Below, in pieces: positions 25,197 through 36,831 of a stretch of DNA of 64,000 nt. The notes below the pieces were generated by a model that saw only the letters and a list, made by a program, of their open reading frames with translations, did not search any database and was not told the DNA's origin. This stretch comes from Eucalyptus grandis (taxonomy: Eukaryota > Streptophyta > Magnoliopsida > Myrtales > Myrtaceae), in assembly GCF_016545825.1 (NCBI RefSeq), contig NC_052620.1, positions 14,260,001 through 14,324,000 on the forward strand, given 5' to 3'. The position numbers were made by a program, and so were the translations under genes. How positions within the stretch are numbered: the first letter of the stretch is position 1; every line of letters begins with the position of its first letter.

Positions 25197-26436
25197 AACT
25201 AAAGTTAGGTGCCGCATCATAAAGCTAGAAAAGCCATTTTTAAATGCTTAGTGCATCGCTAGCGTCCAAATTTAGAGGAGTCCTTTTCATCGAGAAACTT
25301 CAAAAGATTGTAGAGATCATTTCCGAGAATCATCGCATGGTACGAGAATAGTTTATTATGGACTGCATAATCCTATGATTAAAAGATTGTTTCTAGTTCG
25401 TCGTCGGCACTTGTTTCTAGTTCGTCGTCGGCACCAGGTGTCCACGGAAATGGAAGAAAAACGAGGCAAAAAGAGCTTTTGGGAGATAGGCGTGGCACGC
25501 TCTGCTGAATGCAAAGTAAACAAGCATGCGCTTCATACGTGTAAACCAGAAGCGTGATTGAGATTTGAAACCCTAGATCCATGGTCCCAGAAAGATATGG
25601 CCCGTAACTTTAGTTGTTCGCAACTGATTTTCAGTTATATTATTTAAGGCCACAGTGAGAATGGTTTAGGTCTTTTTTCTGGCATGTATGTAGTTTATGT
25701 TCACAAGCTCTTTATATGTACGTCATTTCTTCCCCACAAAAGCTTTTGTAGTTCTTTTTCTGATCAGCTCACTTCATTTCCTGCATTCCAAGATTTTCCT
25801 ATTTCATAAATCCGCACTAAGGCTGCATTTCAATAAATCACCCAACCTCATGAGTTCGACCTTGAACTACTACTCTTATCGGGAAAAAAAAACATATAAT
25901 GGATGCACATTCCACACATTTGGTTATTGGATCGTGTTGGGTTCCACCTTAGACAAACTTGCCATTATGTGCAGGGGTTGTAAATGTATTTCGTGGATAC
26001 TATAATACTCCTTTGTAAGTTTCACTTACCACAATAATATAAACTATATTCAACTATTACTAATATAGCGGTAATAGGTATTGAGCAAGTACAAATGGGA
26101 GAACAAATACGACATGATTGTTCATTTCAATTGACATGGCTTTTAGACTATAGTTGATTCAACGTTTAAATAAATATGGAAAAGGTATATATGTTGAGAA
26201 ATTGTAATTTTGCGGTCTATGGATCTACTTCTATTAGCAAACACAGCTTGAGTTCATTTGTTGGGAAAGGTATCCCTCGTTTCTCCACGACAATGACAAT
26301 CTCCCATCAAATGGAATAAATGATGAATTGATCTTGTAGTTTACGTCAATAATCTTTGTGGTTCATACTATGATAAAAAGTAGAATGGAAAGTAAATTGT
26401 TTCCATCCAAAGAATCAATTTCTTTTCTCATAATCT

Positions 26437-27128
26437 GTTAGGCAAAGCGATCTTAGACCCTTTTAGGCGTGTCATCTTGATTCGTCATTGCTTGAGCACT
26501 AATCTTGCTCGTTCCTTGAACAGGTTTCTACAGAAAACTGAGTGGAACCAAATCACAAGAATGATTCCAAAATCTCTTTTTGCCTCGTTTTTCTTCCATT
26601 TTAAATAAAAATATTTTAATCGCGGGAAGATTCGATCGTCCTTTTCTGTTTGCTTATGCCAAGTGGCAACTTTCTACTCCTTTCCCACCTTGATAGTCAC
26701 CTCAGGCGATGCATCCAGGCTTGCTGTCCTCGGACAGATTTGACTTATCCTGCTACCTGTGGCCTATAGTCAGTACAGAGTGCACACGTTGCATGATCTG
26801 AACGAGAAAATTGGACAAAAGTTTTGGGCTTTCACAGCAAAATGCATTCAATAATTACCCATTCCCAATCCACATTCGATACGGTGTCAGCTATCTCGTG
26901 GACGATATGATTGCCTGCCACCCTTGGATGGTGGGTGGGCCATATCCAGGCGAACGAATGGAACTATCCAGACAAACATGTAGCAAAAGGTGAAATTCTC
27001 ATGCTATTTGCTTCGTTTGATTAGAAAAAGCAACCACGAAAAGAACAAGCCGCCAATCCACTCTCTCCACTTTGCTTCTCGATGCAAGTTATATCAAATA
27101 CTTATACATCATGATTCCTGAAATTTCG
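26437..27128. other. Intergenic sequence between spacer B and the LINE, no gene seen
   Basis: This unique sequence has no counterpart in copy A. It contains a 28-base stretch (26574-26601) that is the exact reverse complement of 25448-25475. A short open frame at 26811-26993 has no recognisable features. Confidence 0.5.
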
Positions 27129-27408
27129 CGTTAACTTTTATGTTTTTTTTTTTTTTGGTAATGGTAAGAATATATTATTGAGCTTAGAACAAAAGTACAA
27201 ACGGCGCCAAAAATTTACACTCTAACTGCATAAAAAACAGGAAGAGTGGAAGGGGCCGCATAATCAAGCAGACGGCGGTACAAGAAAAGAAAACACAAAG
27301 CAACGGGCACAACAACTCCAACCGAACCTCCACGCACTAGGGGAAGACCGCTGAAAAGTGCAACACCCGATAGCTCAAAACACCGGAGGATTAACGAAAA
27401 AGCACGGG

Positions 27409-30400
27409 TCAAAACCCCAACCTCTCAAGGCGACGATTCCTTGGAGTGTCAGAGACATTCTTATATGTAATGGCCTTATCTTCGACCACCTTAAACAGGT
27501 GGTTCTTGAGGGCATAAATAGCTAAGGTATCTCCTCGAAATATCATGTCATTCATTTTCTTCCAGATTAGATGACACAAAGCTCCAAAGGAAAACCGAGC
27601 AATGCTATGAAAGAAATCCTTACCCGCTAGAAACTTCATAGCCCAAGAAGGTTGTCCACCCAAGTGCCATTTCTCCATGGCAAATTGCATCTAGAAGCCC
27701 AAAAGTAAACTAGAGTAGCTGAGGTGTTGCATTCGAAGAAAATGTGGTCAATAGAGTCCGGCTGGGACTTGTAGAAAATACAGACCGAGTGATCAATCCT
27801 GCCAAAAGCAAGAAGATGCACTTGTGTCGGCAAACGATTCTTAATGATGAGCCACATCAAAAATTGAAAACGAGGGGTCAATGCCCCATCCCAGACAAAA
27901 GGAGCCCAGGGGACTCGAATCTTCCTGACTCTGATGGAGTTCCAAGCAGAGGCTATAGAAAACGATCCCGAAGGGTCTACGCGCCAAACAAACCAGTCAT
28001 AGGCCGAAGAGAGGGTCGGAAATGAGAGATCCCATTCCTCTAGTCGTAATCTGGAGGAAGTAGCTGCATGAGAGTAGAGAGTCGCCACAACCGAATGCAC
28101 AAGAAGGTCTAGGTCATTCAAGCAGGAGTCAGGGACCAGTGAATAGAGAGGGCCACAAGGCATCCAATTGTCAAACCATAATGAGATTGACTGCCCATTC
28201 CCAACTTCCCAGCCAAACGACTGCCTAAACCCCCTACGAAGTTGAAGAATTTTCTTCCAGCCCCAAGAGTAAACAGACGGTTGAGGGGCTACCCAAAAAT
28301 TATGTTTCTTTAAGAAATTTGAATGGATACACCGACACCACAAAGATTGTTTGTCTGTAAAGAGGATCCAAATATATTTAAGCATAGAGGCTTTGTTGCA
28401 GTCCTTCAGAGATCGTATACCCAATCCTCCTTCATCCTTAGGCACACAAATATCCAACCAAGAAACTTTAACCCCCCCCCCCCTATTGAGGGAGGAGCCC
28501 TTCCACAGAAACCGGCGAAGAATGCTTTCAATACCTAAAATGACCGAGGACGGCAAAGTAAACACACTAGCCCAAAAGGCTTGAATCGAGTGGAGAACTG
28601 ACCTTATAAGCTGGAGCCTTCGGGCAAACAATAAAAATCTATGAGCCCAAGAATGAACTCTAGCCGTAATACGGTTAATCAGCTGAAGGCAATCCGCCTT
28701 TCCCAACCTTGATGAGATTATCAGCACCCCTAGGTAACAAACCGGAAGTTTGCCTTCTCGAAAACCAAACTCTAAAAGGATACTATTCCGTAACAAAGGT
28801 GTCCCACCCGACAAGAAGATATCAGATTTACTCTTGTTGGGAATCAGTCAACTCCATGATGAAAAAATGTCCAAGCTTCTCTTGAGAATTCTTGTCGAAT
28901 TCCAATCCGCTTGGCAAAAAGGAAAACATCATCAGCAAAAAAAGATGAGAAAGCTTAGGAGCCTTGCACCTCCAATAGAACTTGAACTCCTTGACAGAAG
29001 TCTTCAGGTTCAAAATCCCAGAGAAGATTTCCATAACTAATGTAAAGAGATATGGTGACGTCGGGTCTCCTTGCCGAAGACCTCTACCTCCAGGAAAGAA
29101 TCCGTGGAGCTCTCCATTAATAGAGATCGAGAATCTGGGTGTACGCACGCAGACCATGATCAACCGGATAATCCACTGAGGAAAACGGAAAGCTTCAAGA
29201 GTAAGTTCCAATAAATCCCAATCAACTGTATCATAAGCCTTGCGCAAATCTACTTTGACCGCACATTTTGGAAGATATGGGTCAAGGTGGAATCCGACAA
29301 ACAGTTCTTGAGCAAGCAAAATATTATCTCTGATCCTCCTTTCCTTGACAAACGCATTTTGGGACGGGCTGACAATATCCTGAAGGACCACTGCAATCCG
29401 GTTGGCCAAAATTTTAGTGATAATCTTATAGACAGTGTTGCAGCAATCAATTGGTCTAAAGTCATTAACCTCACAAGCATTCGGCACTTTGGGAACAAGA
29501 GCTAGAATAGTTGCATTCACTTCCTTAAGGAGGCAACCCGAGTAGAAGAAGTCTTTAACAGCTTCAAGGACTGAGGACCCTACTATGTCCCAGTTATTTT
29601 TGAAGAATTCGGCTGTGAACCCATTAGGGCCAGGGGCTTTGCCCTTAGAAAGCGAAAACAAAGTATTCTTAATCTCAGAATCCGAGACCGGTGAAGTAAG
29701 CAAACATACCTAGTCATCCGAAAGAGGCTTCCGAATAAGTGATGTCAATTCATGCAACGCAGGCTTCGTCAAACCCGAATGCGGAGCAAGGAGATCTGAG
29801 AAAAAAATACAAAGACTTGCGGCACCAAGTTGGGGTCTGAAACAACCGAACCTGAATTGTCTTTAACAGAGAGAATCCGGTTGTTTAGATGTCTGGCTTT
29901 GACAAAGTTGTGGAAGAATTTCGTGTTTCGATCACCCTCTTTCAACCATCTAACTCTGGATTTCTGCTTATAGAAGGATTCTTCTTGGCCTCGAAGATCT
30001 ACAAAAGTCCGACGTGGCCTTTCTCCAATTCAGCAAGAGTGATATTATTGGGGTCCGAGTGCAAAAGAAGTGGGTAGAACGCAAGGCCTCCCTTGCTTCC
30101 GAGTCCTCATCGAGATGTCTGAAAAGGCTTCAAGGTTGAGTGCTTTTAGGCGGCACTTTAGGATCTTCATCTTGAAACCAGCTTATACATGGGCCTCCCC
30201 CAAACATGGCTGTCCCACGCTTGACGGACTGAATCACGGAAGTTAGGGTGATCAGCCCAGAAATCAAAATATTTAAAGGGCTTCCTTCTCCAACTCGGAT
30301 CAACAACCCTAACTACCATATGGGTGTGGTCTGAAATTCCGGGATTAAGAAAAGACGCCTCCGAAAAGGAGAAATCCATTCTCCATTTAGTGTTGACTAG

Positions 30401-31003
30401 CACCCAGTCGATTTTCCGCATTTTCCTGCCTGACCCCGAAGAAGTGGACTAGGTAAAACGAAGACCCGTGTACCTAAGGTCCTCAAGTTCCGTTTGATCA
30501 AGGCAGAGTCTAAAGTCATCGAAGCAAGGAATCCAAGAATTAGAGCTCTCGAAGCGATCTGTAGGATCCTTAATTGCATTGAAATCGCCTGCAACGAGCC
30601 AAGCAGTATCTTGAAATAAATCATCACAAAGAATAAGGTCAGCCCACAGAGGCCTACGACGCACAAAGTGTGCTCCCCATAGACAGCAGAGATGCAACAC
30701 GTAAAGTTAGAAGAAATCCCCTTCAAACGCCCATGGATAGCTTGGTCATTTAGAGAAATCAACTCAAAATTAACGGAATCTGGGTTCCATCCAATCCAGA
30801 TTTTGCCACGCGAAGAATGATCATAATTCGCGAGCGCTCCAGCCTCTCGGGAGGGTAGACGAAATAGAAACAAACAACGGTTCGGGGACTTTAGTCTCAA
30901 AAAGGCCAACAAAACTAAGACTATTAGAAGCAACAAACTTTCTAATCTTAGCCCTTCTAACAGGGTTCATCATCCCTCTGATACTCCAAAATCCAAAAAA
31001 CAT
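27409..31003 (-). pseudogene. LINE ORF2 (endonuclease / reverse transcriptase), frameshifted
   Basis: Minus-strand pieces in order. 31003-30821 is the endonuclease start (FWSIRGMMNPVRRAKIRKF). About 30850-30449 carries the VAGDFNAI motif. 30421-30167 carries DWVLVN and GISDHT, the catalytic Asp-His region of the AP-endonuclease fold. 29703-28828 carries reverse transcriptase motifs: GKAPGPNGFTAEFF, the NDFRPI region, KVDLRKAYDTVDW and GLRQGDPTSPYLF. 28814-27636 and 27690-27409 are the C-terminal region, with an SFSIASAWNSIR segment and a zf-RVT-like end. The pieces lie in different frames. The catalytic double-Asp box (about 28929-28940) is out of frame because of an indel in a T run, so the enzyme is dead. 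In L1 elements ORF2 nicks the target and primes reverse transcription there. Confidence 0.92.
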
Positions 31004-31023
31004 GAACCAAGGAAAGAAGAGAA

Positions 31024-32722
31024 CTACCTCCGCTTGGAGGACTTGCGACTAGCTTTAGTCACCTTCGGGACCACTGGTAGCGCCGGTCCAGGTGGGTCAG
31101 GATGTAGTTGGAGAAGTTGGTCTTGTATCCCAAACCCAGTAGATCCTGAAAGAGCTCTAGGAGAGGGAGGCTTGCTTGGGATCTCATCCTCATCGCTAGA
31201 CGAAGAAAAACCAGTGATTTCATCATCCGGGTTCTCAAGGGGCATGACAGGAGTTGGTAATGAGTCATCAGCATCATGGTTTGAAGACACAGGACTGCCC
31301 TTTACTGAGAGCTTCGAAGGACCTTTGGGAGGCTTCTGTACAGGCACAATCTCAGTAGGCACAGCTTCCTTCAACTTAAGAGACTGCCCACCTATAGGAG
31401 GAGAGGTGGGTTCAAAAGAGAACGCAGGGGCCAGAGTCTTCTGCTTCTTCTTCTTCTTACCTTTAATTTGCTGCCACACAGAATCACTCGGCACAAAAGC
31501 AGGTTGAGATGGAGAAGAAGAATTGGCTTGGAGCGCTACCTCCAAAACAATAGCGTGAGCTGAGGAACCATCCGAGGTTGTACCTGGGTCACTTACCTTA
31601 TTTGCAACAGCCTGGGGAGGATTCTCACGAGGCAAGTCCCGAGACTCGAATACACTTCGAGATGGTGCAGCAACAAAGAGGAAGCAATGACTCCCCTATC
31701 AGCTGGTTTTGAGGCACAGTCTCTACTGAGGGACGAGATTTAGCAGCACGAACATCAGAAGGACCAGCGGATCTATTTTTAGCAGCACATTTATGACCAA
31801 AGATTCCGCAACCCGCACAAGCAATGGGCTTCCATTCAAACTCCACACCTATCTCACATATGTTACCATTGTGTACTGTCTCAATAACTTCACAATCAGG
31901 TTGATTAGCTGTGATTTCAATACAAACCCGCGCAAAAGACAAGCTCTTCGCATGCTCAGTACGTTGGTCAACATACAACGGTTTCCCGAGTGCACTAGCA
32001 ATCTTCCCGATGAATTGGGTAGACCAGCAAGAGAAGGGTATGTTCGAAAGCTTGACCCACACAGGCACCGAAAGGTGGGTTTCCTTTCGCAGCTCAAGAC
32101 CCGGGGTCCATTGCTGGAGAACAAGGGGAACACTGGCAACTCGAATCTGCCCACCCTCAAGTAAATTCCTACGAAACTCTATGTCCGGTACGTGGAACAT
32201 AAATAAACCTTTCCCATTCGACATGACATCCACCGGATTCGAGCCCCAAGCCTTCTTCATTGCTTCCTCAACCACCTTAAATGGCATCCGGCGACCAAGG
32301 AAGTAACCCATTAAGCATTCATGCATCTTTGGGTCCGCAGCTTCCAAGTCTCGGTCGGTTATCTCAATGCGGGGTTTGTTGTTAACCAGGGTTGGGGCCG
32401 TATAGACAAGGTCGTAGCCCTTGGCTACTGTTTTGGCAACAGCCACCCAAGTCTTGCCCGAAGGATTCTTCGCAACATCTTTGCCCTTAGGCTTCACCGA
32501 TCGGGACCTTCCCCTACGGACGGTTTGCGCATCAGCAGATGCACGGGAATCTCGCAACTCCTCCATACCAGAAGGAATAGTACCAAGGTTCTGATTATTC
32601 AATGGTAAAGCTGTCGACGGGGCTCCTTCAGCAGTAATAGGAGATAGACCATGGGAACTAGTCCCTTCATCCACAACACGGGTTCTATCCGACTCCCAAT
32701 CCATCCCAATCAAAGAAAACAC
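31024..32722 (-). pseudogene. LINE ORF1 (DUF4283-like RNA-binding protein), frameshifted
   Basis: The minus-strand frame 32722-31625 encodes 365 residues. A basic, serine-rich N-terminus is followed by a DUF4283-type region (roughly residues 130-290, including GYFLGRRMPFKVVEEAMKKAW and LVLQQWTPGLELRKE) and a zinc-knuckle-like CAGCGIFGHKC. The end of this frame overlaps a second one, 31635-31024 (203 residues, Pro/Ser-rich with a KKKKKQK stretch). The second frame is probably the C-terminal part of the same protein shifted by an indel near 31630. ORF1 proteins coat LINE RNA. ORF2 starts about 20 bases after this stop, the usual arrangement. Confidence 0.88.
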
Positions 32723-32991
32723 AGCAGCAACCCAAGTAGGAAGAACCCTAACCTAGAAGAGCCATGCGAGTCTATAAGGAGGGACGTACCAGGAGCATCT
32801 TCGGTGGGTTTTATGGATGGGTAGGAGGCGCCACTTCCCACCAAGAACCAGCTTCAATCGCCAATCAGCAAGTCCGAATTCAGCTGCTCGAGCAGCAGGA
32901 GGAACAGTGAATAAATCGCCCAAGAAGAGAGCACAGTGAACAGTAACCCGAGAAAGTTGTTGTACTTTTTTGTCACGTTAACTTTTATGTT

Positions 32992-33609
32992 GATCATCAA
33001 AATTAATCGAAATTTTGCACCCTATGATTTTACTCATAAATTTAATTTTTTTTTGGGGTTTGAATGGAGGTTTAGATTAGAACCTCAAAAACCCACCACA
33101 CCACTCTTTGCCTACATATCACTTTAGTCTAAGGTCTGCACGATACTCGGGGCAAGATGATTCTAGGAAGGATGAAGGAATACTGGAATGAATAAATAAT
33201 GAAAGCTAAATTTTTACGCTTCAATATGTGCATCTTCAGCCGTCGTGCTATCCTTCCTCAAACACTCTAATTCACAAAATGTACGAGGGAAAATGGCGTC
33301 GACCATGTTCCACATTTATGACATGAACTCCATCGCTTTAATGAAGGCAAGTCCATAAACAGTCATGTGACAACCAGACATTTCAGAAAATCCTTCCCGT
33401 GTGCATACCAACACATTAATAATGATGTAATTGCTCTCTCTCTCTCCTCCACCATCATTGGAATACACCATTCTCTCTTTAAACGGTCGTTCCCTTGATC
33501 CCTCCGGTCCTCCAGCTTCTCCTTCCGCCTCCAAAACCTTGGAAGTCAACCTCTACATCCCTCTCCACCACCTGCTCCTCCGCGGTTGCTTCCTGATCTC
33601 TCTCCCCTC
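32992..33609 (+). promoter_or_regulatory. Presumed promoter and 5' UTR of gene 2
   Basis: About 620 bases lie between the LINE target-site duplication and the ATG of gene 2. A CT-rich run (CTCTCTCTCTCTCC, about 33434-33447) resembles the Y-patch of plant core promoters. The last about 130 bases are similar to the gene 1 leader. The transcription start is not determined. Confidence 0.4.
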
Positions 33610-34373
33610 ATGGCTGGCGCCAACATTGAGAGCAATCCGCTCTTGCAGGACTTCGAGTTCCCCCCATACGATGCAATCGAGGCCAAGCATGTCCGTCCTG
33701 GGAAGTACGCTCTCTTGAAGAAGTTGGTATGAACGATCTTTTGTCTATCTCGTATGATCGATGTTTGTCAAGATTGTTGTTTGAGGTCTTATTGTTTGTA
33801 ATGTGTGTATTGTGCCTAAGGAGAGTGATTTGGAGGAACTAGAGAGGACAGTGGAGCCATCTTGGCCGAAGCTCGTGGAGCCATTGGAGAAGATTGTGGA
33901 TCGATTGGATGTGGTCTGGGCGATCATTAAACATCTCAAGAACGTCAAAGATACAGCTGAGCTGCGTGCTGCAATAAAGGAAGTCCAGGTAATTTCTTTC
34001 GCTTTGGTGTTGGTTCGCTTGGGCTAGGATCTCTTAGATAGATCTTGAAATGATCTATTGGGTGATGAGAAAGGGTGAAGTTAGAAGACTTAAGTGTGTT
34101 AAGAGATGACCTCTCTTTTTGATTTTAGACAAGTATCTTCTCTACTGGAGCATGCCTTGCACTGATCAATTTGTTTTTATTTGTTTAGCTTTCGTGGTTT
34201 TCGAAGTCTTGAATCTCGATGCTTACATTGGCTTAATTTTGTAATGCAGACAGAGAAAGTTAATTTTCAGTTAAGACTTGGGCAAAGTAAACCGATTTAC
34301 AACGCTTTCAAAGTTCTTCGAGAGTCGCCCAAGTGGATGATGCTGAGCGAGGCTCAAAAACGTGTAGTGGAAA

Positions 34374-36831
34374 GTGAGTAAAATTTATCCTTTGACCGCC
34401 TTTTTATTGCTCTTTCTGGTATCTTGATGGCGTAGCACTGTCGCGACCATACCGAGTTGAAATATAGTAGATTTAAGGTGGTGCTTTAACTTCATACGAA
34501 CTCTTCCAAACTCTCTCTATCATATTTTGATTTATCATTATTCAACGAAATTTATGTTAGAGCTGCCACTAATCTATTCTATACGGATAAAAAACCCATT
34601 AAGGCATGCTACTCACTTGACTTCTGTGAACTAGAGAATCCGGATCAAGGATTTGGTTATACTAGCCCTACTTAATGCTTGTATCGTACCTTTTCTCTTT
34701 CATAAAAACATCTTTTCAAGTAATATTTATTTGTTTATTTTTATTCCTTGTACATGTAAGTCTATAATTCCATACATAAGTGCTCGTACAATAGAATTAA
34801 TCAATCTGTAGTAAAGATAAAGAAAGAACAAAAAAAATAAAGAGAAGAAAGAGCACCCCGAGTCGTGTCGAGTAAAACTAAAACAAAGCCTTGATATAAT
34901 GCCCTGGGACAGGGCCCGTGAGTGACGCATAAAAAAAGTACGCTAGTCTAATAAAAGCGGGTCTCCTAATCTATGTGACAATAAATTAATTCTAGATGAA
35001 ATATGGTAAAACCTGCAATATAAATTAAGAAAAATTCTATCATGAAATGCGAGAAATGACTAAATTCGTCTAAATGGTTTTTAATTTTTTTTATATATTT
35101 TATGCCATGAAATTATCTTAATATACTTGAAAAAATTAACAGCGATGATGAAACATAAAAAATGAATAAATGTATTGAAAATTCTGAAATTTATCATGAA
35201 TGCGTGATAGAGTTATAAAACTTATAATAGTACAGTCAAGATTTAAAGTTGTCAAATTGGTTCAATTGGGACTTTATCTAATTTGACTAACAGAAAATAT
35301 TAATATAATAGTTTCCATTACTTTTTCTATCCAATGTGGAATGGACCTCACTAAAAACACAAATGACTGTGGATATATTTCCCTTTTTTGTTTAGTTTAA
35401 AAATATTTTTGCCTTTTTTATTATCCTTTTAATATAACTTTACTAAGATTTTTCATTGAAAATTAGGAAAGTTATGACATCTATGGTACTCTTATGCCCC
35501 AACTAAGTCGTATCTTGGTCCCTGAATTGAGGGCTAAATCTCTGCAATAATTATCCATTAACACCATTGATATTAATGTGCTAAAGAGGCGATTCCACAA
35601 GTATTATAGCTACTGGACAATTCAAAACCCAGATTAAACCGTGAATTTTGATATTGAAGCGATTACTTCCTCTTGTGCATTCTCGATTGGATTACAAATT
35701 AATCACGCTCGATTGCTAGGGGTTTCATGAGCAAAGAATGTGTACCCGACTTATGGACTACTAAACCAGCAAGGAACTGGGTTCGGAAGGCGAATCTCTG
35801 AATCACGGTGGACTTCCTTGTTCAACATGGCAGACTTCGTTTTCTTAGTCTGTTTTCCGATGAAATATCGCATGCACGCTGATTCTAAGTATAGCTTCCC
35901 GTACGGTTCCACGTATAAGAGGGTGCCGGCTCATTTTTTCTACCAATCTCTCTTTTCGTTATCCATTATCTTTTTTTTTTTTTTTTTGCCACGGAATATC
36001 CTCTCCCATATTGTCAAAGTTGCACCTAGGAAAAAAAACCTTTTTAGAGCTTCATCAATTTTATAGAAAATGAATGATTTGAAAATGATTTTCTAAAAAT
36101 GATAACTTGTATCATTTATAAAATTAAACAAACAAAAATATTTTCATTGTTAGCGAAAATATTGTTAGCGAAAATATTCAGATATAAATTGTTGTCGATA
36201 ATAAAAATATTTTTTATTAACTAATTATTTCAAGTGGTACATGCAATCACTTTTAGGAAAAATATATGTAGTGATCCGTGCATGGCAAGTTCACATGCCA
36301 TTTTGGCTAAGGTAAGAGAGAGAGGGAGAGGTCGGGTTCCTAGTGGGCTCAGTCTTAGAAATCAAAATGAGTTTAACTTCCTTTGCTAAATTAAGGGCTG
36401 GATCACTCGCCAGCCAATTCAAAAGTAATTCACGACCTTGCCTAATGTCTATGTTTGATCTAGACATTTATTCTTAAGCATAAGTTATAAATGCGGATGA
36501 ACGTGGTAAATAATGAAAACGCAAGATTATGCACTATTGATTTTTTTTTTTAGTGATCAAATTCTAACCTTGTGGGTGGAGTAGATCGCTAATTTTTATG
36601 AAATGCAAGAGAATCCTTAGACGAAAGTTAATGTGTCAACAGGTGTTTTGAACGTTCAATTTATGTTATGGTCCTTTTGTTGATCTCATCGTTGTTTTCA
36701 CCTTATAAGTTGCAAAACAAATGTATCATTACACAGAATGCATATATAGTGGAGTGCTTATACATTCTAATCAGATTGGTTGACATTTGTTTTTAAAACT
36801 ATTGACATTTGTTTTAAAACTATCATTGCAG
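34374..36831. other. Intron 3 of gene 2 with about 2.2 kb of extra sequence
   Basis: The matching intron of gene 1 is only 162 bases. Sequence related to the ends of that intron is seen just after the donor (CCTTTGACCGCC) and before the acceptor (AGATTGGTTGACAT, repeated). What lies between is AT-rich with poly-T runs, no long frame and no recognised domain. It is probably one or more degenerate non-coding insertions. I could not find paired LTRs or a TSD. Confidence 0.55.

Larger units (their letters stand above)
20752..26436 (+). repeat. Segmental tandem duplication, copy B
   Basis: This aligns with 1-5218 from exon 16 of the oligopeptidase gene through the spacer. The copies part just after a shared CAATTTCTT at about 26436. 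Copy A then runs into a gene-2-type fragment, while copy B runs into unrelated sequence, the LINE, and then gene 2. Confidence 0.93.
21007..26436. other. Intergenic spacer B
   Basis: This is the duplicate of spacer A. Differences include a block at about 22720-23068 that is present only here and contains poly-T runs. An inexact hyphenated inverted repeat (TTCCGTTAGTTAATTTGATGG / GGAATTAACG) lies at about 22873-22902. Short minus-strand frames at 21446-21853 and a hydrophobic one near 22600-22740 have no recognisable domain and are not conserved in structure in copy A. A SINE lies at 25007-25196. No gene is called. Confidence 0.6.
27145..32975 (-). mobile_element. Full-length but degenerate L1-type LINE retrotransposon
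   Basis: A 16-bp perfect target-site duplication, CGTTAACTTTTATGTT, flanks the element (27129-27144 and 32976-32991). The left end is a T run (27145-27156), which is the poly(A) tail of a minus-strand insertion. Going 5' to 3' on the minus strand it holds a 5' UTR of about 250 bases, ORF1 (RNA-binding, DUF4283-like with a zinc knuckle), then ORF2 (endonuclease, reverse transcriptase, C-terminal zf-RVT-like domain) and a 3' UTR. Both ORFs carry frameshifts, so it cannot move on its own now. It lies about 620 bases upstream of the gene 2 start codon and may have displaced distal promoter sequence. Confidence 0.95.

Noticed and set aside
26811..26993. 60-codon frame upstream of the LINE
   Set aside because: No domain, no duplicate and no splice context; likely chance.
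27744..29505. Plus-strand open frames of 60-96 codons across 27744-29505
   Set aside because: They are antisense shadows of LINE ORF2, which has clear endonuclease and reverse transcriptase motifs on the minus strand.
31034..31507. 157-codon plus-strand frame
   Set aside because: Antisense to the C-terminal part of LINE ORF1; its Gly/Ser-rich composition mirrors the Pro/Ser-rich real frame.
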